NCBI RefSeq assembly: GCF_014192515.1
Contig: NZ_JACHYB010000001.1
Coordinates: 1,302,001-1,366,000, forward strand
From: Microbacter margulisiae
Lineage (GTDB): Bacteria; Bacteroidota; Bacteroidia; Bacteroidales; Paludibacteraceae
Direction of reading: 5' to 3'
Length of the DNA: 64,000 bases
In this document: piece by piece, positions 17,911 to 28,460 of the stretch
Numbering within the stretch: the first letter of the stretch is position 1
How the letters are laid out: every line of letters begins with the position of its first letter
The notes under the pieces: model-generated
The model's database searches: none
Told to the model about the DNA's origin: nothing
Seen by the model: the letters and a program-made list of their open reading frames with translations, nothing else
Translations under genes and position numbers: made by a program

Positions 17911-20049
17911 ATGAAAACATGCGTTTACATTTTGGCTGTAGGACTGGTATCATTATCCGGTACGATGAGTTGCTATGGCTCAAGAATTAATCGCAAAGCG
18001 CTGGTAAAAAGGCATGAACCTATCATTCGTCAAATAGATTCCTTATCATCATTATCGGTAGGAAACGGCCATTTTGCCTTTACTGTTGACCCAACAGGAT
18101 TACAAACATTTCCCACATTTTATAAAAATGGAGTTCCATTAGGAACCGAATCCGATTGGGGTTGGCATAGTTTTCCGAACCCTCACAAATACACTTTTTC
18201 CGAAACATTACGGAATTATGACTTTCGTGGATGGAAAGAGCCTTACTCCGTTCAATTTAATGAAAAAGGACGCCAACAGGATGCAGCCAACTGGTTTCGG
18301 ATTAATCCACATCGATTAAACTTAGGCAATGTCGGGTTTGATTTCACGAATTCCAAGGGAGAAGCACTAACGATAAATGACATACATCATATTCATCAAA
18401 AACTGCATTTGTGGGATGGTTACATTCAGAGCGATTATGTCATCAACGGCAAACCAGTAGATGTTCAAACCGTATGTAATCCTTATAAAGATATCATCTC
18501 CGCTCGGATCACTTCTCCTTCATTACATTCACAATCGATCAAAATCCATTTTCGGTTTGCCTATCCAAGCGGTAATTCTTTTGACGACGGATGTAGTTGG
18601 AATGAACCGAATAAACACATCACTTTAATTATAGCACAAGGGGCACACTTTGCTATTTTTAAGCGGCAATTAGACAGCACGACTTATTATGTTGCCATTC
18701 AATGGAAAGGTAAGGCAACACTATCCAAAAAAGCGGCTCATTTTTTTATTCTCATGCCTGACAGCAGGGCAGATTCGTTTTCATTTTCGTGTTCGTTCAC
18801 GAATTATTATTCAAAACTGCCTTTATCAACATTTTATGCAAACAAAATGGCGGCTAAAAAATATTGGAACCAGTTTTGGAAGAAAGGAGCCGCAGTTGAT
18901 TTCAGAAAATGTAAAGACTTAAGAGCAAGAGAATTAGAAAGAAGAGTAGTGCTCTCCCAATACCTAACAGCCATACAATGCGCCGGCAACACGCCGCCTC
19001 AGGAAATAGGGTTAACGTACAACAGTTGGTATGGTAAATTCCATTTGGAAATGTATTGGTGGCACGAAGTCCATTTTGCATTATGGAACCGGATTAATTT
19101 GCTAAAACGCAGTTTTGACTGGTACAATACAGCCTATACAAATGCCAAAAGAATTGCCGAAAGGCAAGGATTCAAAGGCGTCAGATGGATGAAAATGACA
19201 GATCCGTCCGCCCGTGAATCTCCGTCAAATGTTGGATCTTTTTTAGTTTGGCAGCAACCCCATGTCATTTACGTAGCCGAATTAATCTATCGGGACCATC
19301 CTTCATTAGCCATCTTAAACCGTTACAAAAAATTGGTATTTGCAACTGCCGACTTCATGGCATCATTTGCAACTTTCAATAAAAAGACAGGATATTATGA
19401 TTTAAAAGGGCTTATTCCTGCACAAGAGACACTGAAAGCAAGCACAACGGTTGATCCGCCCTTAGAATTATCCTATTGGTATTATGCGCTAAACACGGCA
19501 CAAAAATGGAGAGAGCGATGCGGTATGCCACGGAATCCGGAATGGGATAAGGTCTTACAACATTTACCTCCTTTGGCATATAAAGACAGTTTATATCTTG
19601 CTGCAGCATCTGCCGCACAAACATACAGCGATCCACGATTTACATCAGACCATCCGGCTGTTTTGGGAGCATTGGGCATGTTACCTCTTTCGCCTTTAGT
19701 GCAACCGGCAATCATGCGAAAAACATTAGACTGGGTCATGACACATTGGCTTTGGGCTACCACATGGGGTTGGGATTACCCTTTAATAGCGATGACGGCA
19801 ACACGCTTGGGAGAACCTGAAAAAGCGATAGACGCTTTACTAATGAATCAACAAAAAAATAGATATCTTATTAATGGTCATAACTATCAGGATCAACGGC
19901 TTCGTATCTATTTGCCCGGGAATGGGGGGTTACTTACGGCAATTGCCATGATGTGTGCCGGCTGGGATGGCTGTACACAAAAAAATCCCGGATTCCCTAA
20001 AAATGGCAAATGGGATGTACAATGGGAAGGATTAAAAAAGATACCATAG
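17911..20049 (+). CDS. Probable (alpha/alpha)6-barrel glycosidase, family uncertain
   Basis: A 712-residue secreted protein with a signal peptide (about 1-24). The N-terminal beta-rich half contains LSVGNGHFAFTVDPTGLQTFP, an opening seen in clan GH-L-type proteins related to GH65 and GH95. The C-terminal half (about 330-700) looks like an alpha/alpha toroid and has GLTYNSWYGKFHLEMYWWHE and WVMTHWLWATTWGWDYP, rich in aromatic and acidic residues like a sugar-binding cleft. A glutamate or aspartate in FHLEMYWWHE could be catalytic, but this is inference. I cannot assign a CAZy family or substrate. The gene has its own apparent control region and lies just before the double susC/susD block, which supports a role on an RG-I or arabinogalactan sugar. 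Confidence 0.6.
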   Translation: MKTCVYILAVGLVSLSGTMSCYGSRINRKALVKRHEPIIRQIDSLSSLSVGNGHFAFTVDPTGLQTFPTFYKNGVPLGTESDWGWHSFPNPHKYTFSETLRNYDFRGWKEPYSVQFNEKGRQQDAANWFRINPHRLNLGNVGFDFTNSKGEALTINDIHHIHQKLHLWDGYIQSDYVINGKPVDVQTVCNPYKDIISARITSPSLHSQSIKIHFRFAYPSGNSFDDGCSWNEPNKHITLIIAQGAHFAIFKRQLDSTTYYVAIQWKGKATLSKKAAHFFILMPDSRADSFSFSCSFTNYYSKLPLSTFYANKMAAKKYWNQFWKKGAAVDFRKCKDLRARELERRVVLSQYLTAIQCAGNTPPQEIGLTYNSWYGKFHLEMYWWHEVHFALWNRINLLKRSFDWYNTAYTNAKRIAERQGFKGVRWMKMTDPSARESPSNVGSFLVWQQPHVIYVAELIYRDHPSLAILNRYKKLVFATADFMASFATFNKKTGYYDLKGLIPAQETLKASTTVDPPLELSYWYYALNTAQKWRERCGMPRNPEWDKVLQHLPPLAYKDSLYLAAASAAQTYSDPRFTSDHPAVLGALGMLPLSPLVQPAIMRKTLDWVMTHWLWATTWGWDYPLIAMTATRLGEPEKAIDALLMNQQKNRYLINGHNYQDQRLRIYLPGNGGLLTAIAMMCAGWDGCTQKNPGFPKNGKWDVQWEGLKKIP

Positions 20050-20458
20050 AAATACACCACTACAACATACACGCAGAATCGTATTCCATATTACATAATG
20101 TTCCCTGAATTCAGCAGGAAATAGCCAATCCTAATGAGTCAGACTTAACTCCTAAGTTTAATTTAATATTCATAAGGCAAAAGACAATTACACATTTATC
20201 CAAACAATAAAAACATCAACCAGAGGCCTAAAACCACAAAAGACAAATTCTAATTATTTCACTGAGCTTATTATTAATCTGATTATGAAAACATCAATCC
20301 TACTTTTTCCCCTTTTATGGGAATGGTATCTCAAAAAAACAATTAACAAATCAACTATTATCGAATTCACTCTAAGATTATTTCAAGATTAAAGCATCGT
20401 TGTTTTGACATGCCAGACAAAGCTATCAATTATCTAAAATAAATAATTAACGTTAAAT
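20050..20458. other. 409-bp gap before the first susC
   Basis: AT-rich DNA with no clear gene. A 35-codon frame at 20285-20392 (MKTSILLFPLLWEW) starts like a signal peptide but has no recognisable continuation, so I do not call it. TTGTTTTG near 20400 is one mismatch from the -7 consensus, with no clear -33 element. The promoter of the susC/susD block must lie here or upstream. Confidence 0.4.
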
Positions 20459-23400
20459 ATGATAATACTACTCTTAAAACAAAAATTTTTAAGAAGCACT
20501 CGCTTGCTTCTATTTTGCTCCGTAATTTTTTACCCCCTAATGGGTATCTCTGCAAAAGCAACACTTCAGCAACAGAAAAGAAATACCGTAACTGGAATTA
20601 TTGTTGACAATCAAGATGTTCCAATTATTGGTGCCAACATAAAAACAATGAATGGTAAAGTCGGGACGGTTACTGATCTTGACGGTAAATTTACATTAAA
20701 CGTTCCTGTTGGTACTAAACTAACAATATCCTATATTGGATATAATTCAAAAACAGTAACAACTCAGGGTGGCGTTATGAAAATCACCATGGACGAAAGC
20801 TCAGTTAATTTAAAAGATGTAGAAATTGTCGCATACGGTTCTCAGAAAAAAGTAACCATAACCGGCGCGATTTCGAGCATAAAGGGTGACATGTTATTAA
20901 AAACACCAACCGGATCTGTTTCCAATATGTTATCTGGTGAGTTAACAGGTATTACTACAGTACAATACTCAGGAGAACCAGGCTCTGACGCTGCCAGTAT
21001 TTTTGTACGAGGCCAAGCTACTTGGAATAATTCTGCTCCCTTAATAGAAGTAGATGGTGTGGAAAGAAGCTTTAACGATATTGATCCAAACGACATAGCA
21101 AGCATTACTGTGTTGAAAGATGCATCCGCTACAGCTGTATTTGGGGTGCGAGGTGCTAACGGAGTAATCCTGATCACAACCAAACGTGGTGTTGAAGGAA
21201 AACCCAAAATAACGTTTTCGACTTCGAACAGCGTAATAGTACCTACAGCAACCATTAAACAAGCTAACGCCTACCAATACGCCACTTTTTATAACCAAAT
21301 GCAACTGAACGATGATCCGACGGCGACTCCAATGTTTTCCGATGCCATCATTCAAAAATTCAAGGATCATTCCAGTCCTATTCTTTTTCCGGATGTCAAC
21401 TGGGTGAATTATTGTTTGAAGAAAGCTACCATTCAAACAGAACACAACATTAGTATTACGGGCGGAACTAAAACAGCACGTTATTTTGTCTCAGCAGGCG
21501 CTTTTACACAAGGAGGATTGTTCAAGGAATTTGGCTTGCCATACGACCTCGATTATCGTTACAACAGATTTAACTATCGCTCCAATCTGGATATTGATGT
21601 CACAAAAAGCACCACTCTATCTTTAAACCTGGCTGGAATTGTGGATGATTCACACAAACCATACACAGGGCAAGGTAGCTCTGGAATGCTGAAAAACATG
21701 TACTGGGCGACTCCATTTTCTAGTCCGGGATTAGTTAACGGCAAAATGATTTACACCAGTACAGAATATGGACTACCTTTCACCGGAGGAGCAGGTATGG
21801 CTTATTATGGAGGTGGATTTATGGAAACCAGAAATAATACCCTAAACGTCGATGTTAGTTTAGCTCAGAAATTAGGATTCATAACCAAAGGTCTTTCGGC
21901 AAGAATTAAAGGTTCTATGAACAGTGGTTATACAATGTATGACCAAGCCTCCGCCTCTATTGCCACCTACACCCCAGTACCTCAATCTGATGGAACAATT
22001 GCTTACAAAATAAATGGACAAAACTCTCAACTAGCCTATACCGAAACCGAGGGTAAATCTTATAACTGGTATATGGAGGCCGGGTTTAATTATGATCGCA
22101 CATTTGGTTATAATCATGTGACAGGTTTATTACTTTATAATGAATCCAAGACATATTATCCGTCAACGTATTCTGATCTGCCGAGCGGATATGTAGGTTT
22201 GGTAGGACGGGCCACTTACGATTGGAAAAGCAAATATCTGGCAGAATTTGATTTAGGCTATAATGGCTCTGAAAATTTCGCTCCCGGTAAACGATTTGGC
22301 ACTTTTCCCGCCGGTTCAGTTGGATGGATCGTAAGCGAAGAACGATTTTGGAAACCTATCAAGCCTATTATTAATTACCTTAAATTCCGTGCATCGATGG
22401 GGCTTGTTGGCAATGATAAGGTAGGAGGAAGTCGGTTTATGTACACTGCAGATCCGTATCAAATAAACAATACTACAGCGCCCAATCGTTTGGGATACGG
22501 TTATTTCTTTGGTATTAATAACGGGACGATTACCCCTGGGGCACATGAACTAGCAAAAAACAATCCGAACGTAACATGGGAACATTCCTTGAAACAAGAC
22601 TATGGGATGGATTTTTATACGCTGAATCAACGCTTACAAGTTAGCGCAGATTATTACAAAGAACGCCGTACAGATATTTTGCTACAGGATCAAACTGCTC
22701 CGGGCATATTAGGATTCGTATTGCCATATGCCAACCTTGGCCGTGTGAACAGCTGGGGATGGGAACTCGCATTGAAATGGAATGACATGATTGGACAGAA
22801 ATTCAGATACTCTCTGGGATTGAACCTTTCATACAATCAAAATAAGATTATTGAAGATAAAGAAGCACCCCTGAATAGCGCCTACCAATATGCACAAGGG
22901 CATCGCATCGGAGCTCGTAGTATGTACCAATTCTTTGAATTTTATAATTCAAAAACAACACCTGCACATTACATGAAAGTATTTGGAGAACCTTTTCCCA
23001 CACAATTGCAAACCTTACAAGATGGTGATTGTGTATATGTGGACTTAAACCATGATGGGAAGATCGATCCTAATGACATGACACGCGGTTTAGGTCATAC
23101 AGACGATCCGGAGTACATTGCCGGGATTAACATGGGCTTCAGTTGGAACAACTTTGATGTATCCCTTCTATGGACTGCAGATTGGGGAGTAAGTCGTTTG
23201 TTATCAGATGTTTTTCGTCAACCTTTTGTCAGTGGCAGTTCGGTTAACCAAGGAGGTTTACTGGTTTATCAGGTAGATCATACATGGACGACTCAAAATC
23301 CATCTCAAAGCTCCGACTACCCGCGTGCAACCTGGGTTAATGCAACAAACAACTATGCTACTTCTACCCTTTATGAAAAAGATGCCAGTTATCTGCGCTT

Positions 23401-23602
23401 GAAAAGTATACAAGTTGCATACAATTTTCATCTCCCCTTTATGAACCAACTAAAATTGAACACTTTCCAATTGGGATTCACCGGCTATAATATTTTAACT
23501 TTCACAAAATATATTTGGGGTGATCCTGAATCGACTGCTTCTGGTTCGCCCACTTATCCTCTGACAAAAACGTATTCTCTGAATTTGAGACTTGGCTTTT
23601 AA
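20459..23602 (+). CDS. SusC-like TonB-dependent oligosaccharide transporter (pair 1)
   Basis: Outer-membrane beta-barrel that imports glycans using TonB energy. The 1047-residue protein has a signal region (about 1-36), a carboxypeptidase-regulatory-like beta-sandwich (about 40-120, NTVTGIIVDNQDVPIIGANI), a TonB-box region (DVEIVAYGSQKK), a plug domain (about 130-255 with ITVLKDASATAVFGVRGANG) and a 22-strand-type barrel to the terminal LNLRLGF, which ends in phenylalanine. The susD partner starts 19 bp downstream. A second pair follows immediately, so the two transporters are probably co-expressed. Confidence 0.96.
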   Translation: MIILLLKQKFLRSTRLLLFCSVIFYPLMGISAKATLQQQKRNTVTGIIVDNQDVPIIGANIKTMNGKVGTVTDLDGKFTLNVPVGTKLTISYIGYNSKTVTTQGGVMKITMDESSVNLKDVEIVAYGSQKKVTITGAISSIKGDMLLKTPTGSVSNMLSGELTGITTVQYSGEPGSDAASIFVRGQATWNNSAPLIEVDGVERSFNDIDPNDIASITVLKDASATAVFGVRGANGVILITTKRGVEGKPKITFSTSNSVIVPTATIKQANAYQYATFYNQMQLNDDPTATPMFSDAIIQKFKDHSSPILFPDVNWVNYCLKKATIQTEHNISITGGTKTARYFVSAGAFTQGGLFKEFGLPYDLDYRYNRFNYRSNLDIDVTKSTTLSLNLAGIVDDSHKPYTGQGSSGMLKNMYWATPFSSPGLVNGKMIYTSTEYGLPFTGGAGMAYYGGGFMETRNNTLNVDVSLAQKLGFITKGLSARIKGSMNSGYTMYDQASASIATYTPVPQSDGTIAYKINGQNSQLAYTETEGKSYNWYMEAGFNYDRTFGYNHVTGLLLYNESKTYYPSTYSDLPSGYVGLVGRATYDWKSKYLAEFDLGYNGSENFAPGKRFGTFPAGSVGWIVSEERFWKPIKPIINYLKFRASMGLVGNDKVGGSRFMYTADPYQINNTTAPNRLGYGYFFGINNGTITPGAHELAKNNPNVTWEHSLKQDYGMDFYTLNQRLQVSADYYKERRTDILLQDQTAPGILGFVLPYANLGRVNSWGWELALKWNDMIGQKFRYSLGLNLSYNQNKIIEDKEAPLNSAYQYAQGHRIGARSMYQFFEFYNSKTTPAHYMKVFGEPFPTQLQTLQDGDCVYVDLNHDGKIDPNDMTRGLGHTDDPEYIAGINMGFSWNNFDVSLLWTADWGVSRLLSDVFRQPFVSGSSVNQGGLLVYQVDHTWTTQNPSQSSDYPRATWVNATNNYATSTLYEKDASYLRLKSIQVAYNFHLPFMNQLKLNTFQLGFTGYNILTFTKYIWGDPESTASGSPTYPLTKTYSLNLRLGF

Positions 23603-23621
23603 TATATTAAATCAAAATACA

Positions 23622-25598
23622 ATGCAAATAAAAAATAACAAATGGATACTTGTCGCCGCAGGAATCATGTTAGTCCTGGTTGTTTCTTGTGTGGATCCTG
23701 TCAACTTTGGCAATAATTTTCTTTCAAAGGCTCCTGGTGGAAACGTAACTGAAGATACTGTGTTCGATAATGCAACATATACTCAGCAGTTCCTAACCTC
23801 TCTCTATTCATATCAATACTACGGATTACCCTATTATAACGGTTCCGGAGACTTTCCCGAATGTGATAATCCGTATGTTGGCAAAGTTGACTTACTTTCA
23901 GACTGCTGGCAAACCAATTGGTCAGGATGTGCAATATATTCCCAATATTACAATGGATCGCACACTGCAGAATATGGAGTACGTTCCGACAAATGGAGCT
24001 TCCTAAATAACAGAGTTTGGCAGGCTGTTCGTGCAGCATGGTTATTGATAGAGAATATACACAGGACTTCTGGCTTAACGGATGATCAAAAAGCAGAAAT
24101 GAAGGCTGAAGCCGAATGTATTATTGCTGCCCGTTATTATGACACTTTCCGTAATTATGGAGGACTCCCTATCATCAGATCCTCTTTTAGTGGGACAAGT
24201 TCAAGCTATAATATTCCTCGCGCCAGTGTGGCAGAAACGGTCAATTTCATGGACAGTTTGTTGGATAATGCTATCGCAACTTCAAGTTTTCCGTGGAGCT
24301 TTAGCGCTGCCGACATTAGTAACATGAATGGACACTGGACAAAAGCAGCTGCTATGGCATTGAAATGTAAAATTTTACTTTTTGCCGCTTCTCCGTTATT
24401 TAATGATACCCAACCTTATTATCCCGGAGCTACAAACAACCCGGCTATTTGGTATGGCGGTTACAAACCCGAACTCTGGCAACAATGTCTTACTGCTTGC
24501 ACCGACTTCTTCAATGCACTATCTCAAAATGGCTATTATCACCTTGTGCAAGCTAAAGGAACACGTCCTCAGGATTACCGCCTTGCCTATCGTACTGGAT
24601 ACGCTTCAGAAGCAAGTCCAGAAATTTTACTTTTCACCACTGTAACAACCACAGATGCCTTTAAATCAGGATATTATTGCTGGCATTCCTGGGGAGATCC
24701 TCTCATGACTGTTCAACGACTCAGTTATTGCCCTACTCAGGAATATGTAGACATGTTCCCCTGGGCAGACGGGACACCCTTTAATTGGGACCAAACACAA
24801 GCTGCAGGTAAACTGGATCAGATGTTTGTCACCGGAACAGTTGCCCAAAATAATGTTACACTGACTCGCGACCCAAGGTTGTATGAAGAAGCGATTGTCA
24901 ACGGACAGCAACAATCATTAGACTGGACCACAGGAAACATGAGTGGTACCACTTATGAAAGCTGGGTAGGAGGTACCAATGCATTATTACAGCCATTAAC
25001 CCAAAGTGGAGATTTTGCAACCGGATATGCCCCAATTAAATTCCTGATGGGTAACGATATGCTTCGTCAATATTGTGAATGGCCTTACCTTCGCCTTTCA
25101 GATATTTACCTTACCTATGCGGAAGCGTTGTGTCAAACCGGCGATCTACAGGATGCTATTAACCAGGTTGACATAGTTCGGGCTCGTGTAGGATTAAAAG
25201 GTCTGGTCGCCTGTAACCCTACAGAAAATCTCACCACTGACAAGAATGCACTTCTTCAGGAAATTCTTCGTGAACGTGCTTGCGAATTGGGAATGGAAGA
25301 TAGCCGTTTCTTCGATTTAGTTCGTTACAAAAGAGCAGATCTTTTTCAAGAACAATTGCACGGGCTTCGGATATACCGACTTGATGCATCTGGGAATAAG
25401 ATAGAAACTGCATGGTATAATGGTGACAGAAAAACGGGAGCTCTTCAACCGACTCATTTTGATTACGAAATTTTCCCTATTACCAGTCCTACCCGCTATT
25501 GGTGGACAAACGGTTTTGATCCGAAATGGTATCTATCACCTTTCCCTCAAACTGAAGTAAACAAAGGTTACGGACTTGTCCAAAACCCCGGATGGTAA
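23622..25598 (+). CDS. SusD-like glycan-binding lipoprotein (pair 1)
   Basis: Surface lipoprotein that covers its SusC partner and captures glycan. I choose the ATG at 23622 because it gives a lipoprotein signal with lipobox VVSC (MQIKNNKWILVAAGIMLVLV). The longer frame from 23592 overlaps susC and lacks such a signal. The 658-residue protein shows the RagB/SusD TPR-like core (AECIIAARYYDTFRNYGGLP, WTKAAAMALKCKILLFAASP) and the C-terminal SusD signature (ILRERACELGMEDSRFFDLV). It ends with a NPGW motif seen in many SusD proteins. It is about 100 residues longer than pair 2. Confidence 0.95.
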   Translation: MQIKNNKWILVAAGIMLVLVVSCVDPVNFGNNFLSKAPGGNVTEDTVFDNATYTQQFLTSLYSYQYYGLPYYNGSGDFPECDNPYVGKVDLLSDCWQTNWSGCAIYSQYYNGSHTAEYGVRSDKWSFLNNRVWQAVRAAWLLIENIHRTSGLTDDQKAEMKAEAECIIAARYYDTFRNYGGLPIIRSSFSGTSSSYNIPRASVAETVNFMDSLLDNAIATSSFPWSFSAADISNMNGHWTKAAAMALKCKILLFAASPLFNDTQPYYPGATNNPAIWYGGYKPELWQQCLTACTDFFNALSQNGYYHLVQAKGTRPQDYRLAYRTGYASEASPEILLFTTVTTTDAFKSGYYCWHSWGDPLMTVQRLSYCPTQEYVDMFPWADGTPFNWDQTQAAGKLDQMFVTGTVAQNNVTLTRDPRLYEEAIVNGQQQSLDWTTGNMSGTTYESWVGGTNALLQPLTQSGDFATGYAPIKFLMGNDMLRQYCEWPYLRLSDIYLTYAEALCQTGDLQDAINQVDIVRARVGLKGLVACNPTENLTTDKNALLQEILRERACELGMEDSRFFDLVRYKRADLFQEQLHGLRIYRLDASGNKIETAWYNGDRKTGALQPTHFDYEIFPITSPTRYWWTNGFDPKWYLSPFPQTEVNKGYGLVQNPGW

Positions 25599-25630
25599 AA
25601 ACACATATGTCAACTGAAATATAATCAATT

Positions 25631-28438
25631 ATGAAAATAAATAAAATAATAATTTCAGCTTTTCTTGTTTGCGTTGGTCTGCACGGATTTGCACAGAAAG
25701 CTAATGACAATGACAAGTCTCAGAGTTATGCCGACCAAACTGTTAACATTGGCTACGACATCAATCAACCGTTGGAAGAATCAACCTCTTCTGTATCTAT
25801 TATAAAAGGAGAAGATCTTACAAAACGTAGTGCAAAAGACGTATCTAATTCGTTGTTTGGATATGGATTGGGCCTTATGACATTAGAAAATTCAGGCACT
25901 TATGCTTCGCAAGAACCCACGTTCTATATCCGCGGATTGCAAAGCAGTTCTGACAATAAGCCACTTATCCTGGTAGATGGCATTGAACGTGATATGAGTT
26001 TTATAACGCCGGAAGAAGTGAAATCGGTAACCATATTGAAAGATGCTGCCGCCGTAGCTCTTTACGGGTATAAAGGTGTTAACGGAGCTATCAACGTAGT
26101 AACAAAACGAGGAAAATACAATAGCAAGGAAATCCAGTTTTCTTACGATCAATCCTTTAACTGGCAGGAACGCCTTCCAAAATTTGTGAATGCATATACG
26201 TATGCCAATGCTATCAACGAGGCTCTCACCAACGATGGTTCATCTATCCGTTATTCTGCTGATGAACTGAATGCTTTCAAAACCGAGCAATATCCCTATT
26301 TGTATCCAAATGTAAACTGGATAAATAGCACATTCCGAGATTTATGTCAATCAAACAGGTACAATATAATCTTTCGTGGGGGAGGTTCAAAATTACGTTA
26401 CTTTACATTGTTCAATCTTACTTCCAGCGATGAATTTATCGCTCATCCCAATATGAACAGCGGATACTCTACACAAGATAAATATTCGAAAGCAAATCTG
26501 AGAATCAATTTGGATATTGATTTAACAGACAAAACATCGTTAGTATGTGATGTATTGGGAACTCTTAACGAAAGTAGTACTCCGGGTGATAACGCCAACC
26601 TATGGAATATGATTTATACAATTCCGGCTGCGGCTTTTCCTGTAAAATTACAGGATAACACATGGGGAGGTAATGCCACTTGGCCAGGAACCAGTAATCC
26701 TGTTGCCATGTCTGAAGCTGCAGCTTACGCTAAAGCACGTACCTATTCAAATTTCACAGACTTGATTTTGAAACAAGATCTATCTCCCATTCTAAAAGGA
26801 TTACAAGGCAACATACGTATGTCATACGACAACATTTCCAATCTTTGGGAAGACCATTCTAAAACCTTTGTGTATGGGAGCGATGCTGTTACAAGTTGGT
26901 TAAATGGAACACCGGCTACGACACAACGCTATACTGGCGGTACTACCAGCGGAATGAATACTTCTGCAGGAATTACAGGGTGGACACGTGCTTTTAATTT
27001 ATCCGGCGCATTTGATTATAGCCGTACATTCAACGTTCATAAAATTTACAGTCAGTTAAAATGGGATTATGAATACAGAAACTCAATAGGTGTGAACAAC
27101 ACCTGGTATCGCCAGAACGTATCTATGTATACTCACTATGGATATAAAGACCGTTATTTTGGCGATGTGACAATGATTGCTTCTGAATCAAGCCAACTTG
27201 CTCCCGAACACAAATGGGCATTTTCACCGACTGTTTCAGCCGCCTGGATACTCTCCAAAGAAAACTTTTTAAAAGACATCTCTTGGGTGAATTTCCTGAA
27301 ATTAAGAGCATCTTTGGGTATTATAAATTCCGACAGAATTCCCTATGATGGATATTGGCAACAAGCTTATGTAGGTGGATCTTACTATCCGTTCGACACT
27401 AATTATTCTGTCGGAACCACCAGTTGGACTTTAGGTCAATTGGCTTCTCTCAATTCCACGCACGAAAAGTCTTATAAATATGATGTAGGTATTGACGCGA
27501 CACTATTGCATGGATTAGATATGACCATTGACGCCTATTATCAACGAAAAAAAGACATTTGGGTAGCTTCGAACGGAAAGTATTCTACTATCCTTGGATT
27601 TACTCCTCCATACGAAAACGGAGGTATAGTTGACGACCGTGGTATTGAAGTAGGTGCTAATTATTCTGCAAAAGCAGGCGATGTAACATTAAATATAGGA
27701 GCAAACTTTACTTGGTCAAAAAACAAAATTGTGAACATGCTGGAACAACCTCAAATGTATCCCAATTTAGTACAAACAGGCTCTTCTATTGGTCAGGTGT
27801 TCGGACTTAAAGCAATTGGGTTCTTTAAAGATCAGGCTGATATTAACAACAGTCCGACACAATCGTTTGGCACAGTTCAACCGGGCGATATCAAATATAA
27901 GGATGTAAACGGCGATGGGAAAATTGATGGGAATGATAAAACTTTTATAGGATACAGTACGCTAGCTCCTGAGATTTACTATTCATTCCATCTGGGAGCA
28001 GAATGGAAAGGATTAGGTTTTGACGCCATGTTCCAGGGAACAGGAAATTATTCAGCCGTATTAAATACCCAAAGTGTTTATTGGCCATTGATTAACAATA
28101 CGAATATTTCGCAGTATTACTATGACAATCGTTGGACACCGACTCATCAGAATGCTAAGTTTCCACGTCTAAGCGCTCAAAGTAACACGAATAATTATCA
28201 AACGAGTTCTCTCTGGGTTGCTGACCGTTCGTTTCTGAAGTTACGTACAGTGGAGTTATATTACAAACTTCCGAAGGCATTATTGAAAAACACGAAAGTT
28301 ATCAACAATATCAAGCTATACATCAGAGGTATCGATTTGCTTTGCTTTGATCACATCAAAATTGCAGATCCGGAATCGTATGGAGCAACCAATCCGCTAA
28401 TGCGTAGTGCTGTAGCCGGAATAAACTTAGATTTTTAA
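25631..28438 (+). CDS. SusC-like TonB-dependent transporter lacking the N-terminal beta-sandwich (pair 2)
   Basis: A 935-residue outer-membrane transporter. After a signal peptide (about 1-22, ending GFAQ) there is only a short stretch to the plug (about 60-170; PLILVDGIERD, VTILKDAAAVALYGYKGVNG). The carboxypeptidase-like domain present in the SusC proteins at 20459 and 56660 is absent. The barrel ends in AGINLDF. Reduced N termini occur in some SusC homologues. The gene starts 32 bp after pair-1 susD, consistent with one four-gene transcript. The two pairs may take up different pectin fragments. Confidence 0.94.
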   Translation: MKINKIIISAFLVCVGLHGFAQKANDNDKSQSYADQTVNIGYDINQPLEESTSSVSIIKGEDLTKRSAKDVSNSLFGYGLGLMTLENSGTYASQEPTFYIRGLQSSSDNKPLILVDGIERDMSFITPEEVKSVTILKDAAAVALYGYKGVNGAINVVTKRGKYNSKEIQFSYDQSFNWQERLPKFVNAYTYANAINEALTNDGSSIRYSADELNAFKTEQYPYLYPNVNWINSTFRDLCQSNRYNIIFRGGGSKLRYFTLFNLTSSDEFIAHPNMNSGYSTQDKYSKANLRINLDIDLTDKTSLVCDVLGTLNESSTPGDNANLWNMIYTIPAAAFPVKLQDNTWGGNATWPGTSNPVAMSEAAAYAKARTYSNFTDLILKQDLSPILKGLQGNIRMSYDNISNLWEDHSKTFVYGSDAVTSWLNGTPATTQRYTGGTTSGMNTSAGITGWTRAFNLSGAFDYSRTFNVHKIYSQLKWDYEYRNSIGVNNTWYRQNVSMYTHYGYKDRYFGDVTMIASESSQLAPEHKWAFSPTVSAAWILSKENFLKDISWVNFLKLRASLGIINSDRIPYDGYWQQAYVGGSYYPFDTNYSVGTTSWTLGQLASLNSTHEKSYKYDVGIDATLLHGLDMTIDAYYQRKKDIWVASNGKYSTILGFTPPYENGGIVDDRGIEVGANYSAKAGDVTLNIGANFTWSKNKIVNMLEQPQMYPNLVQTGSSIGQVFGLKAIGFFKDQADINNSPTQSFGTVQPGDIKYKDVNGDGKIDGNDKTFIGYSTLAPEIYYSFHLGAEWKGLGFDAMFQGTGNYSAVLNTQSVYWPLINNTNISQYYYDNRWTPTHQNAKFPRLSAQSNTNNYQTSSLWVADRSFLKLRTVELYYKLPKALLKNTKVINNIKLYIRGIDLLCFDHIKIADPESYGATNPLMRSAVAGINLDF

Positions 28439-28460
28439 TTCAAAAAACATTTTAATTTGA

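Noticed and set aside
20285..20392. Small frame starting MKTSILLFPLL before the first susC
   Set aside because: Signal-peptide-like start, but only 35 codons, with no second domain, repeat or match to other leaders. Mentioned only in the gap description.
23592..23621. Upstream ATG for the pair-1 SusD overlapping susC
   Set aside because: The ATG at 23622 directly precedes a proper lipoprotein signal. The longer form would bury the signal behind ten polar residues.
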